Assembly: GCA_013397845.1 (NCBI GenBank)
Contig: VZTG01001458.1
Location: forward strand, 124,001 to 188,000
DNA length: 64,000 bases
Source: Melanocharis versteri
Taxonomy: Eukaryota; Chordata; Aves; Passeriformes; Melanocharitidae
Direction: 5' to 3'
The translations under genes and the position numbers were made by a program. Positions 1 to 12,928 of this stretch are shown here, one piece after another; position 1 is the first letter of the stretch; each line of letters begins with the position of its first letter. The notes beneath the pieces are model-generated. The model ran no database searches. It saw nothing but the letters and a program-made list of their open reading frames with translations, and had not been told where the DNA came from.

Positions 1-181
1 AGACTGAAATTAGATGTCTCCACCTATATGTAAATGAAGAGGAAAAGCTGATATTTTTGTCACGAGTTATTTATACTTGCAGGTCTCTTCTTGAGGCCTC
101 AGTGAAAGTGATCACAGAGCTCTGCACATAAGTTATGTGTGTGATAAATGCTTGTGCACAGGTAGGAAAAGGTCACTTTAC

Positions 182-349
182 CTGTTTCGTGGTATCCCCA
201 GACTTCTATGTTGACGTGGGTTGCTGCAAGTGTCTGGTGTGTCCAGGTAAGAGTTAAGTTTCCACCAGTGTTGGGGGTGCCATAGTATTGCCATTTTGTC
301 TCATTTACCAATGTGCATTTTTCTTCATCTGAAACTTTGCTGTGATGCA
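182..349 (-). CDS. SUSD2: SUSD2 coding exon 4 (last in window)
   Basis: The exon is 168 bases, with acceptor AATGCAG at 350 and donor ACAG|GTAAAG at 181. It encodes VHHSKVSDEEKCTLVNETKW, then QYYGTPNTGGNLTLTW, and ends EVWGYHET. Human SUSD2 has VNETRWQYYGTANTSGNLSLTW and ELWGYEETG at the same place, so orthology is well supported. Two N-glycosylation sequons (VNET, GNLT) are present. The next exon is outside the window. Confidence 0.88.
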
Positions 350-3300
350 CTGCATTGCGGAGCAGAAAAAGAGGGCTAATGACATTTTTGCTTTGCACAG
401 TCCTGAAAAAGTGCTATTACATTATTTAAGATTTAGCAGTATTTCCCCTGGGTATGTTTTAGACAGTACAGGGTGCATGGCATGAAAAGAATAAGCTGAA
501 ACTGAGAGAAGGCAACCCTCACTAATGTCTGCAGTCCTTAGATTGTAGCACCACAATGCAGTCATTTGAAGAGGGGACAAAAAGGGATAGAAATAGGGAC
601 AAAGTGGGAATTGTTCTGGTCAACCTCATTTTTAAGCAGGACTTTTTTATCAGTTAATGCTGCTGCTGCTACTCAGTTGCTGTGAAAGTTCATCTCTCAA
701 AAGAGGAATTAACAGGAGGCCAGCGAGACTTACTTTTCTGAGGCCTGTTAAGGAAGAAGAAAACTGATCAAAAGGAAAAGACTTATTTAATCTTGCATCC
801 ATGGAGGAAGAATATAGGAAGGAGAGGGGTGCTGTAACCTGATAACCAAGTTCCAGAGTAGGGAAACGTTAGCCCATCATCTGTAGAAACTTCAAAAGGG
901 ATGAAACCAGTCTCATAAAGCAACGGGGAGATGCAGTGGGCTTTTCCATCCTTGGCAACATAGCCACTGGTTATGATTTGCTGCTTGAACCTGTAGATGT
1001 GGAAAACACTTTTCAGTGTCACCATAGTTAGAAGGAAAATTCTGAATGTGTTTCATCAAGCAATCTTGTGTCATGAGTGGATCATTTCAAGTCTGGGGCT
1101 GTTTTGCTTGTAGCAGTGAATATAAACTGGAAAAATCTGCTTATTACATCAATGCAGATTCTGCTGTAAACTGCAAAAATATACAGCAATCCCCAAACCT
1201 CCAATTTACTATTTAATTACTGGGGGAGGGAGACATGATAAATTAGCAACAAAGGGGCAACAGGAAGAGGAAGATAACTTCATAGCATTAGTAGGATTAC
1301 AGGGTGGCTAACACTGACCATGATGCACAGTTACTGCAAATTTCTGCTTTGGTTTTTTTTTTCCTGGTAAGTCCTGTGAATGCAACGAAAGTAATTTCAT
1401 GCTGTTCTAGAATTTCAAAGGTTGCAAAGGTTAACTCAGAACTCATTGCTTGTTATTTAACCACTTAATTCCAGTTAGGGCTCTTGCCCAGTGTCCCAGG
1501 GTATAACTCCCCCTGTGACTCTTCAAGACTGATGTGTGAGGGCTGCATATCTACTCCAAGTATCAGAGGGAGCTGGGCCCTGCCAGGAAATTGTACCTGT
1601 GCTGGTCTGCACTGAAATTTGCCTTGATTATAATTATGCAACTGTGCAGGTAATTCAAAGTACACAGTTGTGCTCTACACAATGAATGCCTTGGTCAAAG
1701 GTTTTCTGAATAAAGAATTGAAAACCTTTTCAGGTACTACTATTCAGATGGGAAGGACTCCAGAATCTCACTCAGAACCTTCTGTGGAAATAATAGCAGG
1801 AAATTGGAGTAATCAAAATTCAGTGTACTGTACGTATTGCATGTGCACATGCACCTAAGTGTGACACAGGCTGACACATTTAGGATCCACAGTTTTCTCT
1901 TACAGAAAAAACATAAGGTGTCCTACCTACATTTCTTTCTTGCTGTTTTCTCATTCAGATTAAGAAATAAACACTTCTTTCCCACAAAGTGAAATGCTAA
2001 AGAAATATTGACAACCAAGTGCCCTGAAAGGAAACTCTTTTTGAAAAGTCCCTGTTTTAATATGTTAAGGGAAGAATGAGCAGAGTAACGATTGTACCTA
2101 ACAATAACTTGACCTAAAAGAAACAATCCTGTGTGGAAATACAGTCAACAACTGTATTGTTGAGTATTAATAACAATATTAATAACAAGAGGGTGAGGTT
2201 CAGCAGAACTTTTGTACATTTCAGGATTCTAACAACTTTACAAAGTTCTCATTCCTGTATAGACTGGTCTTGTTTTGTGGTAATTGCCTATTGTTGGAGA
2301 GTGAGTTTATAAAGTTTCACCTCCCTTTGGCAGAAGAATATAAAATCATGGCCCACCTGCATTTTAGCACAGAAGAGGCGTTAAGAGCTGTGTTGTTAAT
2401 CAAAAAGTCTTTGCCTCCCATGAGAGATCCTGAGTGTGGAGAAATTTGAAGACAAAATTCTGTATAATCAGGACAGCATATCCCCAAGGACTGGCATGTC
2501 ACCTGGCAAGAACAGGTACCAAGCAGCTCCCCACATCGGTATGCGCAAGAGTCTTGAGCTCCTTGTTAAAGGAAGAAAAAAACCAGTCAGGAATGTTTTT
2601 GAACTCTTCTAGATGTCCTCTGAAGCAGGAGTACATCATCCAAAGGACTGCTGTCAGTAAATAAAATAGGCTGGTTATGTTAGTTTAGGAATGTATTTAG
2701 GTGAAGGTTGTAATCACCTGCATGTTAAGGTTTCTCCATTTAGAGTAGCAAAATACACGTATTTACCTCCCAGCCACTACATCATTTCATCAATTCCATG
2801 GGTATCTTTACATGTAATAGACAGATACATCTCCAGAGCAGCCCCTCAGTGAGTGTCACCAATTACATTTATTTCTGAGAGGAAGTGTTAAACATACCAG
2901 AATGGGGGTCCCCCAGCATCAGCCCTGCATGGGCATCAATAAGAACAGAAGGCCAGTGCTCTTGGAAAGTTAACATCAGCAACGAAGTGGGCTCCAACAC
3001 AGGTTTATTAAGAGCTACTGAAATGTCTTTGTTTTTTGCATTTCATTTGAGTCTGGCCTTAGCAAGGCAGGTGTTATGAGCCCTGGGTACACAGACAGGT
3101 GAGAAGGCTCTTGGCTCACAGATCATGAAATTACTGGACATCACGTGAAAAACTACTCAACAAATAAAACAGTGAGAAGAAGACAGACATTACAGTAACA
3201 TTGTCAAGAATAACTGGATTTCACAGACAGTTAAAGGGGAATTAAGTGAGGTGGATAAGCTGCACAGACAGCTAGGAGCACTGAGGACCTTTTGGGAAGT

Positions 3301-3895
3301 AGAATCTTGCATGGATAACACTGCTTGGGAACTATATCAACAGTACCATGCAATGCTGAGATGACCTAGGTAAGTATCAGAAATTCTGAATTTGAACACG
3401 GATCTTGCAGAATTGGAACCAATTATGAAAAAGTAACTAAGGGAGGATTGATTATTTGTGAGGACACAAGCAAGAAGAAAGGCAGGGATCAAGGTGGGTG
3501 GTGAAGAACAAGCAGGGGAAAATGCAAAGAAGGGAAGTAAAAATGCTTGTTCAATATGGGAAGCTAGAAAGTTTTTCTCTGTCTTTAAATATATTTACTG
3601 CATTCTCCAGGTTGTCTCTTTACTTACAGAAGAGATCCACTGGCCTGCTGGAAATTATAGAGGAAGGGATTGAAAATGACACCACGCAGGCAAAAGCTGG
3701 CCTGTGTGCCTTTGCTTTAGCTTGTACCAATAGTACCAGCAATTTCTTACCAAAGAGTGTATTCTGAAGCACAGAAGTTCAAAAAAAGTTTGCAGTTAAA
3801 AGCAGCAAAATTTTTGAAAATCACTCACCTGCATTCCAAAGAGCAGTGAGGGTGGAGAGAATGAAGAAAGAAGCATCTAAGCCAATTAATTTCAT
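182..3895 (-). CDS. SUSD2: SUSD2-like gene, 5' part (coding exons 1-4)
   Basis: The gene encodes the N-terminal part of a sushi-domain-containing protein 2 homologue, a type I membrane glycoprotein of the cell surface. Four exons (3829-3895, 2357-2561, 839-990, 182-349) join in frame with GT-AG borders and give 197 residues plus one base. In order they show a signal peptide (residues 1-22), a somatomedin-B domain with eight cysteines at residues 28, 32, 39, 41, 45, 51, 52 and 59, and ectodomain sequence. Motifs resembling human SUSD2 include GICCPDYTEFC, SLMGGKDF, CISPLLYETG, VNETKWQYYGT and EVWGYHETG. N-glycosylation sequons lie at residues 78, 83, 157 and 172. The AMOP, von Willebrand D and sushi domains and the membrane segment would lie beyond the left edge. 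The family call is by recalled similarity; a SUSD2 paralogue is not excluded. Confidence 0.85.
350..838 (-). other. SUSD2 intron 3
   Basis: This 489-base GT-AG intron lies between coding exons 3 and 4. I see no further coding sequence or repeat in it. Confidence 0.8.
839..990 (-). CDS. SUSD2: SUSD2 coding exon 3
   Basis: The exon is 152 bases, with acceptor CATCTACAG at 991 and donor G|GTTACA at 838. It encodes FKQQIITSGYVAKDGK, HCISPLLYETGFIPFEVS and TDDGLTFPYSGTWLS. The closest human SUSD2 stretch reads HCVSPLLYESGRIPF, followed by a GTWL block. Phase is 2 on entry and 1 on exit, matching both neighbours. Confidence 0.85.
991..2356 (-). other. SUSD2 intron 2
   Basis: This 1366-base intron is AT-rich with no recognised repeat. 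Short frames in it, such as those at 1465-1665 and 1923-2126, have no splice support and no resemblance to SUSD2. Confidence 0.8.
2357..2561 (-). CDS. SUSD2: SUSD2 coding exon 2 (somatomedin-B domain)
   Basis: The exon is 205 bases and is entered after a strong pyrimidine tract and AAG acceptor at 2562. Its phase fits exon 1. It encodes AQDSCAYRCGELLG, then CSCQVTCQSLGICC, then PDYTEFC: the complete C-x3-C-x6-C-x-C-x3-C-x5-CC-x6-C pattern of a somatomedin-B fold. SLMGGKDF and a final KCR follow. The donor is AG|GTGGGC at 2356. An in-frame TAA lies just upstream of the acceptor, which supports the exon start. Confidence 0.85.
2562..3828 (-). other. SUSD2 intron 1
   Basis: This 1267-base intron starts with a consensus donor (GTGAGT) and ends with a long pyrimidine tract before AAG. 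Nothing else is recognised in it. Confidence 0.78.
3829..3895 (-). CDS. SUSD2: SUSD2 coding exon 1 (signal peptide)
   Basis: The exon encodes MKLIGLDASFFILSTLTALWNA, a typical signal peptide with a short charged start and a hydrophobic core, and ends in phase 1 at the donor G|GTGAGT. I chose the ATG at 3895 because it places the hydrophobic core at the N terminus. The frame stays open upstream to an in-frame ATG at 4006, which would add 37 polar residues ahead of the signal and is less likely. Position 1 of the mature chain is inferred to be near residue 23-25. Confidence 0.75.
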
Positions 3896-4379
3896 ATTTT
3901 GTCCAGATGATCCAGGATGGCTGATTGTGGTAGTCTTGGTGCTAGTCTGGGAAAAGCCTTTAATGGAAAGAGGAGTCCAGAAATAAACAAGATTCTCGCT
4001 GTTCAAAGGTTTGTTGTGAATTACTGAAGCAAAACAAATTGAATGAAATGCTCCATTTCAGAGGTCATCTCCAATCCAGGAAAAGATATAGAAGGAGAGA
4101 TAGTCACTGCAACTCCTTCGCATTAATAGTCAAGTTTTTCTGAAAGGAGGGTAGATGTTTATTGTTTTACAAGCATTTCTGCTTCAACGTTCAAGGCCAC
4201 ACAGTCATTGGCACAATTTCTATGCTCTAACTCTGCTGGAGGAACTAAAACCTGTTATCACTTAGAAGAATGATAAAGAATACAAGCTGGCAGTACAGTT
4301 CTGTGCAGAAGATAATGAGATATTGAGGAAGCACGTTTACTACACTGTATGTGACAGCATGAGGACTGATTTACGTGAC

Positions 4380-4800
4380 GGCAGATCCCTCCTTTTCCCT
4401 CATTTTAAGGGGTTCAATTGAAGGAAACTCACCCTTTTTCATCATTTTAAGGGCTTAAGTCAGGGCGTTCCCCTCCATTTCAGGGCACTTCTACCTGCTC
4501 CCCAGCACCACCTCTCTTGTGTGGGAGCAATCCCTGGATACGCGCAATTTTGGAGGTGGAATCGAAATTCCGGCAATGCGATCCAGAAAGGGAATGCCAG
4601 CTCTTTTCCACAGGCAGGAAAACACGCGGGTTTCGGGCTGTCCTGCCGAGGTAAAGGCCCACGAGTCCTCTCTGTCCTGGCAGCTTTTGCCTGGGAGCAA
4701 TCTGCGGAGGTATTTGATTTTGCGGGTGGAATCTGAGCGACGGGCACACGAGCAGCGACTCGAACGACTCGCTGGTGTCGCCTGGTGACTTAAAGAGCTA
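4380..4800. promoter_or_regulatory. CpG-containing segment upstream of SUSD2
   Basis: About 0.5-0.9 kb upstream of the SUSD2 ATG, this segment is clearly richer in CpG than its surroundings and is open in several frames on both strands. It may be the SUSD2 promoter or a non-coding first exon. It also carries an imperfect repeat: GGGAGCAATC at 4523 and 4693 and GGTGGAATC at 4555 and 4725, both offset by exactly 170 bases. A shorter pair, CATTTTAAGG near 4400 and CATTTTAAGGG near 4443, lies just before. A promoter role is inferred from position and composition only. Confidence 0.35.
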
Positions 4801-7800
4801 CTGCAAATTAGAAATGAGCCCACGTTTGCAAAGGAAATGCGTGCTCAGTAACTGCAAACCATCACACACGCATAGGAACATGCAAGCTGGAGCTGGGCTC
4901 TGAAAGCAAGGAAGCTGAAACTGTTTCTTTGGGTAAACCCGTACGTAGAAATTCCTTTTTTGTCTCGTCAGTCTGGGTCTGCCAGACTGAATCTTTGCAA
5001 TCAAGGACGATAGAGTTGTTATTCATACTTAAACCTCTCAAATGTTGGTATCTCTCAGGGAACTGGGCCAGCACGGAGCTACTCCCACGTGCCTGGAGTG
5101 CTTTGGGAGGGGCAAGATGATGTCCCACTTCTATCTGGAAAAAATCGCAAGAAAATAAAAAGGAATTTCCCTTCTCTCTCTCTGACCCATAACCGAAGCA
5201 GTTCTGTGGGACAACATGGACATCACTGCTCTCTCCCCCCCAGTTTGGGTGAAATACTCATATAGTTTGTAAATACTTCCCTTCCCTGTTCCTCAGTCCT
5301 TCACTGCCCAGAGAGCAGATTTACTCCATCCTCTGTTCCCAACAACACCTTTCCAGCCCAAATCCCAGCTCTCACAGACACACACTAAACAGACCTAAGA
5401 CATTGGTTCAAGGCTGGAATTCCCAGCTCTCCCAGTTCCTTGGATTGCTCATCCAAGCACTCACAGCAGTCTCACCTCAGCCCAGAGACTGTGCTCAAAC
5501 TGAGCCCATCACCAGTGCTGGTGGTTCAGCTCAGAAAGATGTAGGAGCAGCAGTGTTGGGGCCCTGCTGGAATTGCCTTGGCACAGCTTTTCCAGCCCCA
5601 GTTCTCCTGCAGCTCTAGGCTCTTTGGCTCTCTCCAGCCTAAGCCTAGCCCTCACCCTCACAGAAAAGAATGCCTTGTGTAGGCTGGTGAGTCCTCTGCT
5701 GGAAGAGAGGGAGCAGCTCATCAGGAATGCACTTCCTTCATCTCTCTTGGCTCTGGAAGGCTTTCATTATCATGCACAACAAGGATAAACACCTGAGATT
5801 AGAAACCTTCTAAGCAAAATCCATGCTCGGGCGAGTAGAGCTTTGCAGGACCCATGTTAATCCTGCGCTACAAAGCACATTCCAAACATTTGGCACCTCC
5901 TGCATTTATAGGAATGAAGGAAGTCATGTCCCTACTGGCCTTCACCTCCTTCAGGGGTATGGATGGGCCCTACCTCCCAAAGCTTTTTGCCCAGTGAGCC
6001 TGCCAGGGAAGCGAGCTCATGGCTGCCCTTGGAGCCTGTCTCTAAATAGTTTCATTCTGGCAGGATGATGTAGTGGAGCCTGGCTGTTATTCCTACCCCC
6101 TGGGTCACACAAGGTAGCAATGACGTGATGGAAGAACTTGGGCCCTGTCACGGCAACTCATCTGTCACTGCCCCGCTGAGATCTGCAGCAGGACTGGTGT
6201 CATTCTGTTTGGTGCAGAGGGAGACGGTCCCAGCGCTGCTCCACGGCCCACAGCAGGAGCTGTTTCTCCTTAGGAAAGTGAAATGCTTTTTTCCAGGCTG
6301 CCAAAGGCCATCTGTCTATTTATTTGCTGTTGTCCACCCTGCTGGGAGCCGGCGCAGGTGTCCTTCCCTCCACATCAGCACAGAGCTTTGTGCTTTGCCC
6401 TCTCCTACGGGTGCCCTTGGCGTGGGCAGGACGAGGTGGCTGCAGCTGTGTGAGCTGGCACCTCTGCAGATCCTGGGCAAAGCCACTCGGGTAATGTCTC
6501 TCCTTCCATGAGTTCCTGAAGACTGGTACAGGCTGACTTGGGAACTGCTTGCCAAGAGATGCTGACCCTTCAGCAATTCCTGTTTTCTTTGGTCCCTACA
6601 GAAGGCTGCCAAGAGAAATGGGCCTGACCAACACCTGAAGGGGCTGCTTTACCAGCTCTGAAGTATCCCCACTGCCGTGCTCCCAAAGCATGGGAAGGGC
6701 TCTAATGGTGTCCTGAGCCTCACAAACACAAGTGCTGGGTTTTACTTCCACTCTGTTCCCTCCCTGCTCGTCCTGCCTGTGCGGGTGAGCCGAGAGCTGC
6801 CAGCAGGCTGCAGTGCCAGGCAGAGCTGAGCGGGTTCCTGCCCACGCTATCTCAGGTTTGTTTGGGCTGGGCCGGGCAGGTGTGCCCAGGGCAGCTCCGG
6901 GGCTGTACCCGAGTGGCAGATTGCAGAGAGAAAGTGCTGCATTGTTCTCTGCCTGCAGTCACCTTGCCTGAACCCGGCTCTGAGGCACGCTGGCACAGAG
7001 GGATGTGAAGAGCTATGGTAAATGTTAAGGAATAATTCTAACATGGATCAGGGAGTATCCGACATAGCACTGAACTTCTGAAGGCAGATATTTTGGGTGT
7101 TCCCAGCACTGCAGAAAAGCAGTTTTTATAGCTGTGTGTCTGGTTGAGCCCATTGCTATGGGCAGAGCAGCAAAGAGAGCATTGCTGTTGGACTTTTTCC
7201 TTCACTTCTTACTTGAAGCCATGATTGCAGAGCAGATTCAATTTTTTTTAATGTCAGAAGAAAGGCCTAAATGCTCTAGTTAGTGTTTGGCAAACCATGC
7301 TGGACTAGGGCAGGGTGAACAGTAGGAGAAATATTAGAAGTTAATTCTAACCTTGCCTTTTATATGGATTACAAGTTATGTCACTAGGGATTCGCATTCC
7401 AAACTGGAGACAAGCAGCCCCTTGTGATTGCTGGTGGAATCCAGCACCAGGAGGGAGAATGGAGCAGCAGCCAGCTGGGGAGACAGTGCCTTCACAGGAG
7501 CTCCTCGGCTCAGTCCCGGGGCAAGTACAGGTCCTTGGTCACAAACCTCTGTGGTGGGTGTTGGACTCAAGGCCTATCTTCTGAATCCTTTCCTCAGTGC
7601 TCCCAAGCTTCCCTCCTTGGGCCACGAGCCAGGGAATCGGGCATATCAACCAACAGACGGTTTGTTCTTCCAGGGGCTGTGTCAATTGTGCTGGTGTTAT
7701 CAGTGGAACCAGCTCTGCTCACGGCCTCCTGCTCCGCGGGCGCTGGAGGACTCTGATCTCCTGCTCCTGTGCTTTTTGGGGGTGGGGGAACACCTTGCAC

Positions 7801-10236
7801 GAGTTTCTACACACCAAACACAAGGCAAGCGCTCTGTAACTGCTTCCAAAGACAAGCTGGCCCTACCACAGCTGTGTATTCAGACTTGTAGCAGATGTGA
7901 AAGTGGTGGGACATAACAGCTGTGTGGTCGTGCAGCCGGAATTGCTGAGCTTTCCAGTGGTCCTGCCCTTGCTCTGAAACAAGGACAGGAAAATGCTGTT
8001 GTTTTGAAGGTGCTGTTTATCTGGGTAAAGGTTTGCTCTGGTCAAGTGGCATGTAACAAGGCTGGAGCAGTTTTCAAGAAGGTCCAGGTCTGGATTTTTG
8101 CTCAGATCTGGAGCAAAAGATCTGTATCTTTCGATGGTTGGTTCAGTTCTGCTCACGGCCCCACAGACAGCGGATTTACCCGTGGGAGATTCTGCCCTGT
8201 GCTGTTCCTCATAATCAACAACCATCCTTGATGTACACCCTGATAAGGCCCCAGGAATCCACTCATCCTGCTGTGATAAAACTGCCTGTGCTGGTGCTCC
8301 AGCCCTGCCCAGCTGGGCACAGCCCTGGGAGCAGCCTCTGCTCTCTTGTGTGCTGGATTTGGCTCATACCCAGCTCTGTCTCTCTTCTGCTTCTCCCATC
8401 CTCACAGAACCAAACGCAATCTGCTCGTGTGTGTGCTTCAAGAGCCCTGCCAGGAACAAAGAGAAGTCCAAATATTTGTGTTGGGCTGTTACTCTTTCCA
8501 TTCAGGCAATAAATGACAGACTGCAGCAGAGTCTTTTTGTGCTGTGTGGGATTTCCACTGTACTGGCTCCAGCTTCACAACCTCACCAAGATGAAACACC
8601 TACAATTAACAGTTGGGTTTTAACTTGAGGGAAAATGACTGAGCGTGATTGAAATATGGCCTTAAAGAAAACCCCACCAAAACCCAAAACAAAAACTCAC
8701 AAACAAACCAACCACAAAAAAACCTGAGAAAAATCATTCCCTGTGTCAGATGAGAAGTGCCTGGTGTCTGTGTGCAGCTTCATGCAGAACAGCATTTTCA
8801 CTCTGAACTCTGGAGCTCTGTTGGTGATTTCTGTCCCAGTGCCTGGGACACAAGCTGTCAGTCTGCATGCAAATATTGCAGAGCTGCCTTCCTCTGCAAA
8901 GCTCCAAGCTTAAAGCCATATGGAGGCCTGAGTTTCCTTGGGACTGAACCTCTTTTTGGCTGAGCTGACCAAGGGGATGAAGAGGTTTGCTAACAAATTA
9001 ATTCCCAAACTTCAGATCTCTGCTTCTGGGAAGCTGCTGGGCTTCAGTGCTTGGTAAACCCAGGAACAGAATGGGGAGACAGCTCCAGGTGTGAGCTAGC
9101 TCAGGACACAAGCTGGTCTGGTGTCACTGGGCCTGTTCAAAACTTGGGATAAAGGAAGGAAAGGCATAATCCAGCCTTGTGGGATTTCACATACCAACAC
9201 GCCAGACAAATTCTGTTTGCTTTCTCAAGTAAATTTGGTGTTGTCTGCTTGTGCCACCATGAATTTCTCACTCAGAAGTTTCTTATCAGGAATGCATTAG
9301 CCCTGAAACGTTAAGGATTGACTCTTCAAACATAAATACTCCCTATAATTACCTTCTCTTTGTGCTGTACTTTGGATGATATCTTTAGCGTTTCATTTTA
9401 CACAGCAGACAGTACTAATATTATAACATCAAGTTAAATCACATCTACGTTGGGCAACTGAAAAGCTATCAAAAGTGACAGGAGCTTCAGAAATCTTTCT
9501 GGCTTCCTTTTTTATCCTATTCATTACACACAGCAGAGACAAGAAGCACTGTTTGAGTCTGTTCAGCTGCTGTTTCCAAGAAGGATCCATTTTGGCATTC
9601 TCTTTAAGCTCCTTCCTTCTTAGGTCACTTCTGAGATCATGTAAGAGCCAAGGAACCTCCCAGTAGCCTGTTTCTCTAAGTGCTCTGTCCTGTTTTGCTT
9701 CTGGGCTCAGGCTGGCACTTGATAGTTACGCCTACCTGGGTTGTAATAAAGTATGTATTAAACTGTAGATGTTGCAGGCAGAGAGTAGAAGGTGGATAGA
9801 CTCTATATTGTCCACATTAGAGCTGCCTAAATTCAATTTATGACCACAGCCTGACCCTGACCTTCACTGACTAACACCTTTGAGGCGTGGGTAGCAGAGG
9901 GATAAATCCTTTACTGCCCTTGAGTCTTCATCACTGGCAGTTGGGAGAGGTCAAGGGTACAAGGAGAGAATTTTGCTAAACATATTTCTTTTTCAAGAGA
10001 AACAAAATGTAGGTCTCAAACCCTTTGTCAAGGCCATGTGTGCATCACTTAAAAAAAATTGATTGATAACAGCTCTTGCAATCAGCACAAGGAATTCTGT
10101 TGGAAATTTTCTGGAAAACACATGTACACAGCAAACCTGTTACGGGCAAGTGTATGATAAGAGGTATTACTCTTTAATGAAATTAGAGGGTAAAAAGCAA
10201 AGAGGCCTTGATTTTTTTTTTATTTTTTGATAACAT

Positions 10237-10255
10237 ACACACACACACACACACA
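10237..10255. repeat. (AC)n microsatellite
   Basis: Nine AC dinucleotides are followed by an A run. The array is preceded by T-rich sequence at 10211-10228. Confidence 0.95.
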
Positions 10256-11052
10256 AAAAAAAGCAGATGGTATGTAAGCCAGCTATGTATAACCTTGTCA
10301 TTTTGCATAGTTACAGAATAGGTTTAACACTGCCTTAAATCATTGCTCATTGTGAATCTTGAAACATGTTTTCATTACATACGTTCTCCTGAAATTTTTC
10401 AACTCTCCTCCCCTGCTATAAACAGTCAGGCAGGGATTTTGGCAGCCTTGTCCACCAGCCCAGTGGTTCTTCATTCCCACATGCAACCCGTGGCACTCGG
10501 GTGAGGAGGCATTTGTATGGAAGCAGCCTGACACTGGCAGGTCTGTTCTGAACAGCTGCAGGAGCTTTGCTACAGAAAAGCAATGGGTGAGCAGCTGAAA
10601 TCTGGGATGTGGTGCTCAGGAGCTGTCAGCTGGGATGCTCAGTAGCTCATGCTGTGATACAGAGTGATGCCCTCACATGGCCCATGCCAAGCTGCTGGCC
10701 AGGGCCAGGCAGGACATTTCCTGGGTGATGCAGACAGCTGTGCCTCCTGGGTCATGGGGAACTGGCCAAACGATGACACGGGGGACACTTGATTCACTGT
10801 GTAACAGCAGACCCTCTATGATTCAGATAAGAGCACACTTATGTTGTTAAAATGGTATCATTTGCTCCAGGACCCATTTCTGCATAGTCTTTCTAAAGGA
10901 ATCCAACCACAAGAATTCCTCTGATCAAATGAGGCAGGTTGGCTCGGCGTGGGTGGGTCTGTGGGTGGCAGCTCTCATCCTCAGTGACAGAGCTGACTTG
11001 CAGTGCCTGGCAATGTTTGTGTTTCCATTGTTTCTGGTCTATTTTCTCTTTT

Positions 11053-11069
11053 TATATATATATATATAT
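11053..11069. repeat. (TA)n microsatellite
   Basis: An uninterrupted TA run of about eight units in T-rich sequence. Confidence 0.9.
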
Positions 11070-12928
11070 TTCTTTAAGTGCTCTTGGGGCATCCTATTTA
11101 AATGTGGGAGACCTTCCTCTGGAGCTCACTGTCAGAAAAAACTAAACCTCCCATCTCCAAAGGCCTGTTCCTCCCAGGTGTCCCTCACCTGGGGTGATCA
11201 GAATGAGCACGCAGGCGTGACAGGGAATGAGTGTGCACCTTGCTATGGCTCTTCCTACCCGTGTCCAATGGCTTTTTCTGTGTCAGAGTCACAGGGGACA
11301 GCTCTTCTGTGCCTTACACAACAGGCTGTGCTCACACAGGTATCAGCAGATTTCTTCTTTATCATGGCCTCAATTTCATGTCCTGTGACACATTAAATTG
11401 ATGTCACAATGATTACACATGTCTTTCAAGTTGATTCTCCTCCTAAGCATGTTGGCTGGCATTAGCCAGCTCCTCTGCTGGCTCAAGTCAGTGTAATTAG
11501 AATTGTTTCACCTGGCTGAGGGAGGCCCCAAGCTCCTGTATGGGTGCTACAGTAAATTGAGAATGCTTGAGTAAGGTCTGAAAACATACAGCCTGAGGAT
11601 GATGAAGCACTTGGAGTTTTTCATGAAAGATATTATATTAGTTTAAAAGATTAAGAGTGTTGACGGAAAAATCTGATTCTCAATGTAAAATCTGAAATCT
11701 AAAGCAAGTTATGCCAAATCCTACTCTTGTAAACTATGGGATAATGTCACTAAAAATAAACAAGTTTTCTTTAAACAAATAGTTCCAGTGTTCCTCTCCT
11801 TCCCCTAGCTGCCATTTAAATCCTATTCTTTTGCTTTTTGGTTTTCCCTCTTTATCCATCATATATAGCTTCTGAAGGAGAAAATCTTGAACATACAATC
11901 AGTATTGCTGAAATGGTACAGTGTGTTACTTAAACCAAACTGACGGTGGTGTTCTGAATGCAAAATACATTATATTGCTCTCCAGGCTTAGGTCTGTAGT
12001 ATTATGTCTACACAAGAGAATTCAAACAGGTCTTTAGAGTCCCAGATACGGGAAGGGTCAGGCTGAGGCTGAATGCCAAATTAAAATTATGGGGTATTTT
12101 CTGTCTCCTGTAAGTCCCATAGTGGACAAGCTTTCCAACAACAATTCATTTGTATTCCTCTGAATTTAAACATTTGACTAGCATGATCCCAGGCTTTCCT
12201 ATGGCCTCTGTTACTGCAGTTGATCATTGGCCCCACAATATTTAATGTATTTCATCCTCTCTACTCTGCAATTCCACTCACCCTATTTTACAGAGGGACA
12301 GAGGTATAGAGGGGTTAGAGAAATCTGTCACTTAATTCTCATTATGTTGTTGCTGATGAAGAGCTGCCTGGAATTTCCCAGGAAATTCGTTGCAAAGCAA
12401 GGAGCACGAATGCACCCAGGACTTTGGAAATGTGTGTTCAAACCTTCTCTTCCATGCCCTGTCTGTGGGGTCAGGCTATTCTTTTTAAAGCGTTAAGCAA
12501 CCTCATAACCTTTTGGCAGAAGGGGAAACAGATAACCTTGTTTACTGTATTTTATCTTGTGGTTCATTTATGGCTCCATTCTGGTTTCCATGTATTTGTC
12601 TGATTTTGTTTATTTGCACTAGAATGGAAGGGAACTGCAATTAAATACAAGTGGTATTAATAGCTTGTTGCATGTGGCTCTGCTTTCTGTAACTGGATTA
12701 CACTAGTGTTGCTATTCAAGCCTCGAAGCTGCAAAGTGTCCCATCCTAATTACATAACCCCAGCTGAGGTCCCTCGGTAATAGGTGAGCGCATAAAACTC
12801 TTCCTGACGAGTTTCTCACGAGTCAGAGGATGTTGGTATCCTGCTTATTATGCCATGTTAATTTTAAAAGGCTCTTGTCAACCAATAAGCCAATAACTTT
12901 TCTTCCCTCTGGGCTTTGTTAGGTTAAT

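Noticed and set aside
3893..4006. Upstream ATG at 4006 as the SUSD2 start
   Set aside because: It would place 37 polar residues ahead of the hydrophobic signal peptide core. The ATG at 3895 gives a standard signal peptide.
7428..7916. 162-codon plus-strand frame, with a 120-codon minus frame nearby (7863-8225)
   Set aside because: Several overlapping frames on both strands point to locally stop-poor DNA. No family resemblance and no exon borders.
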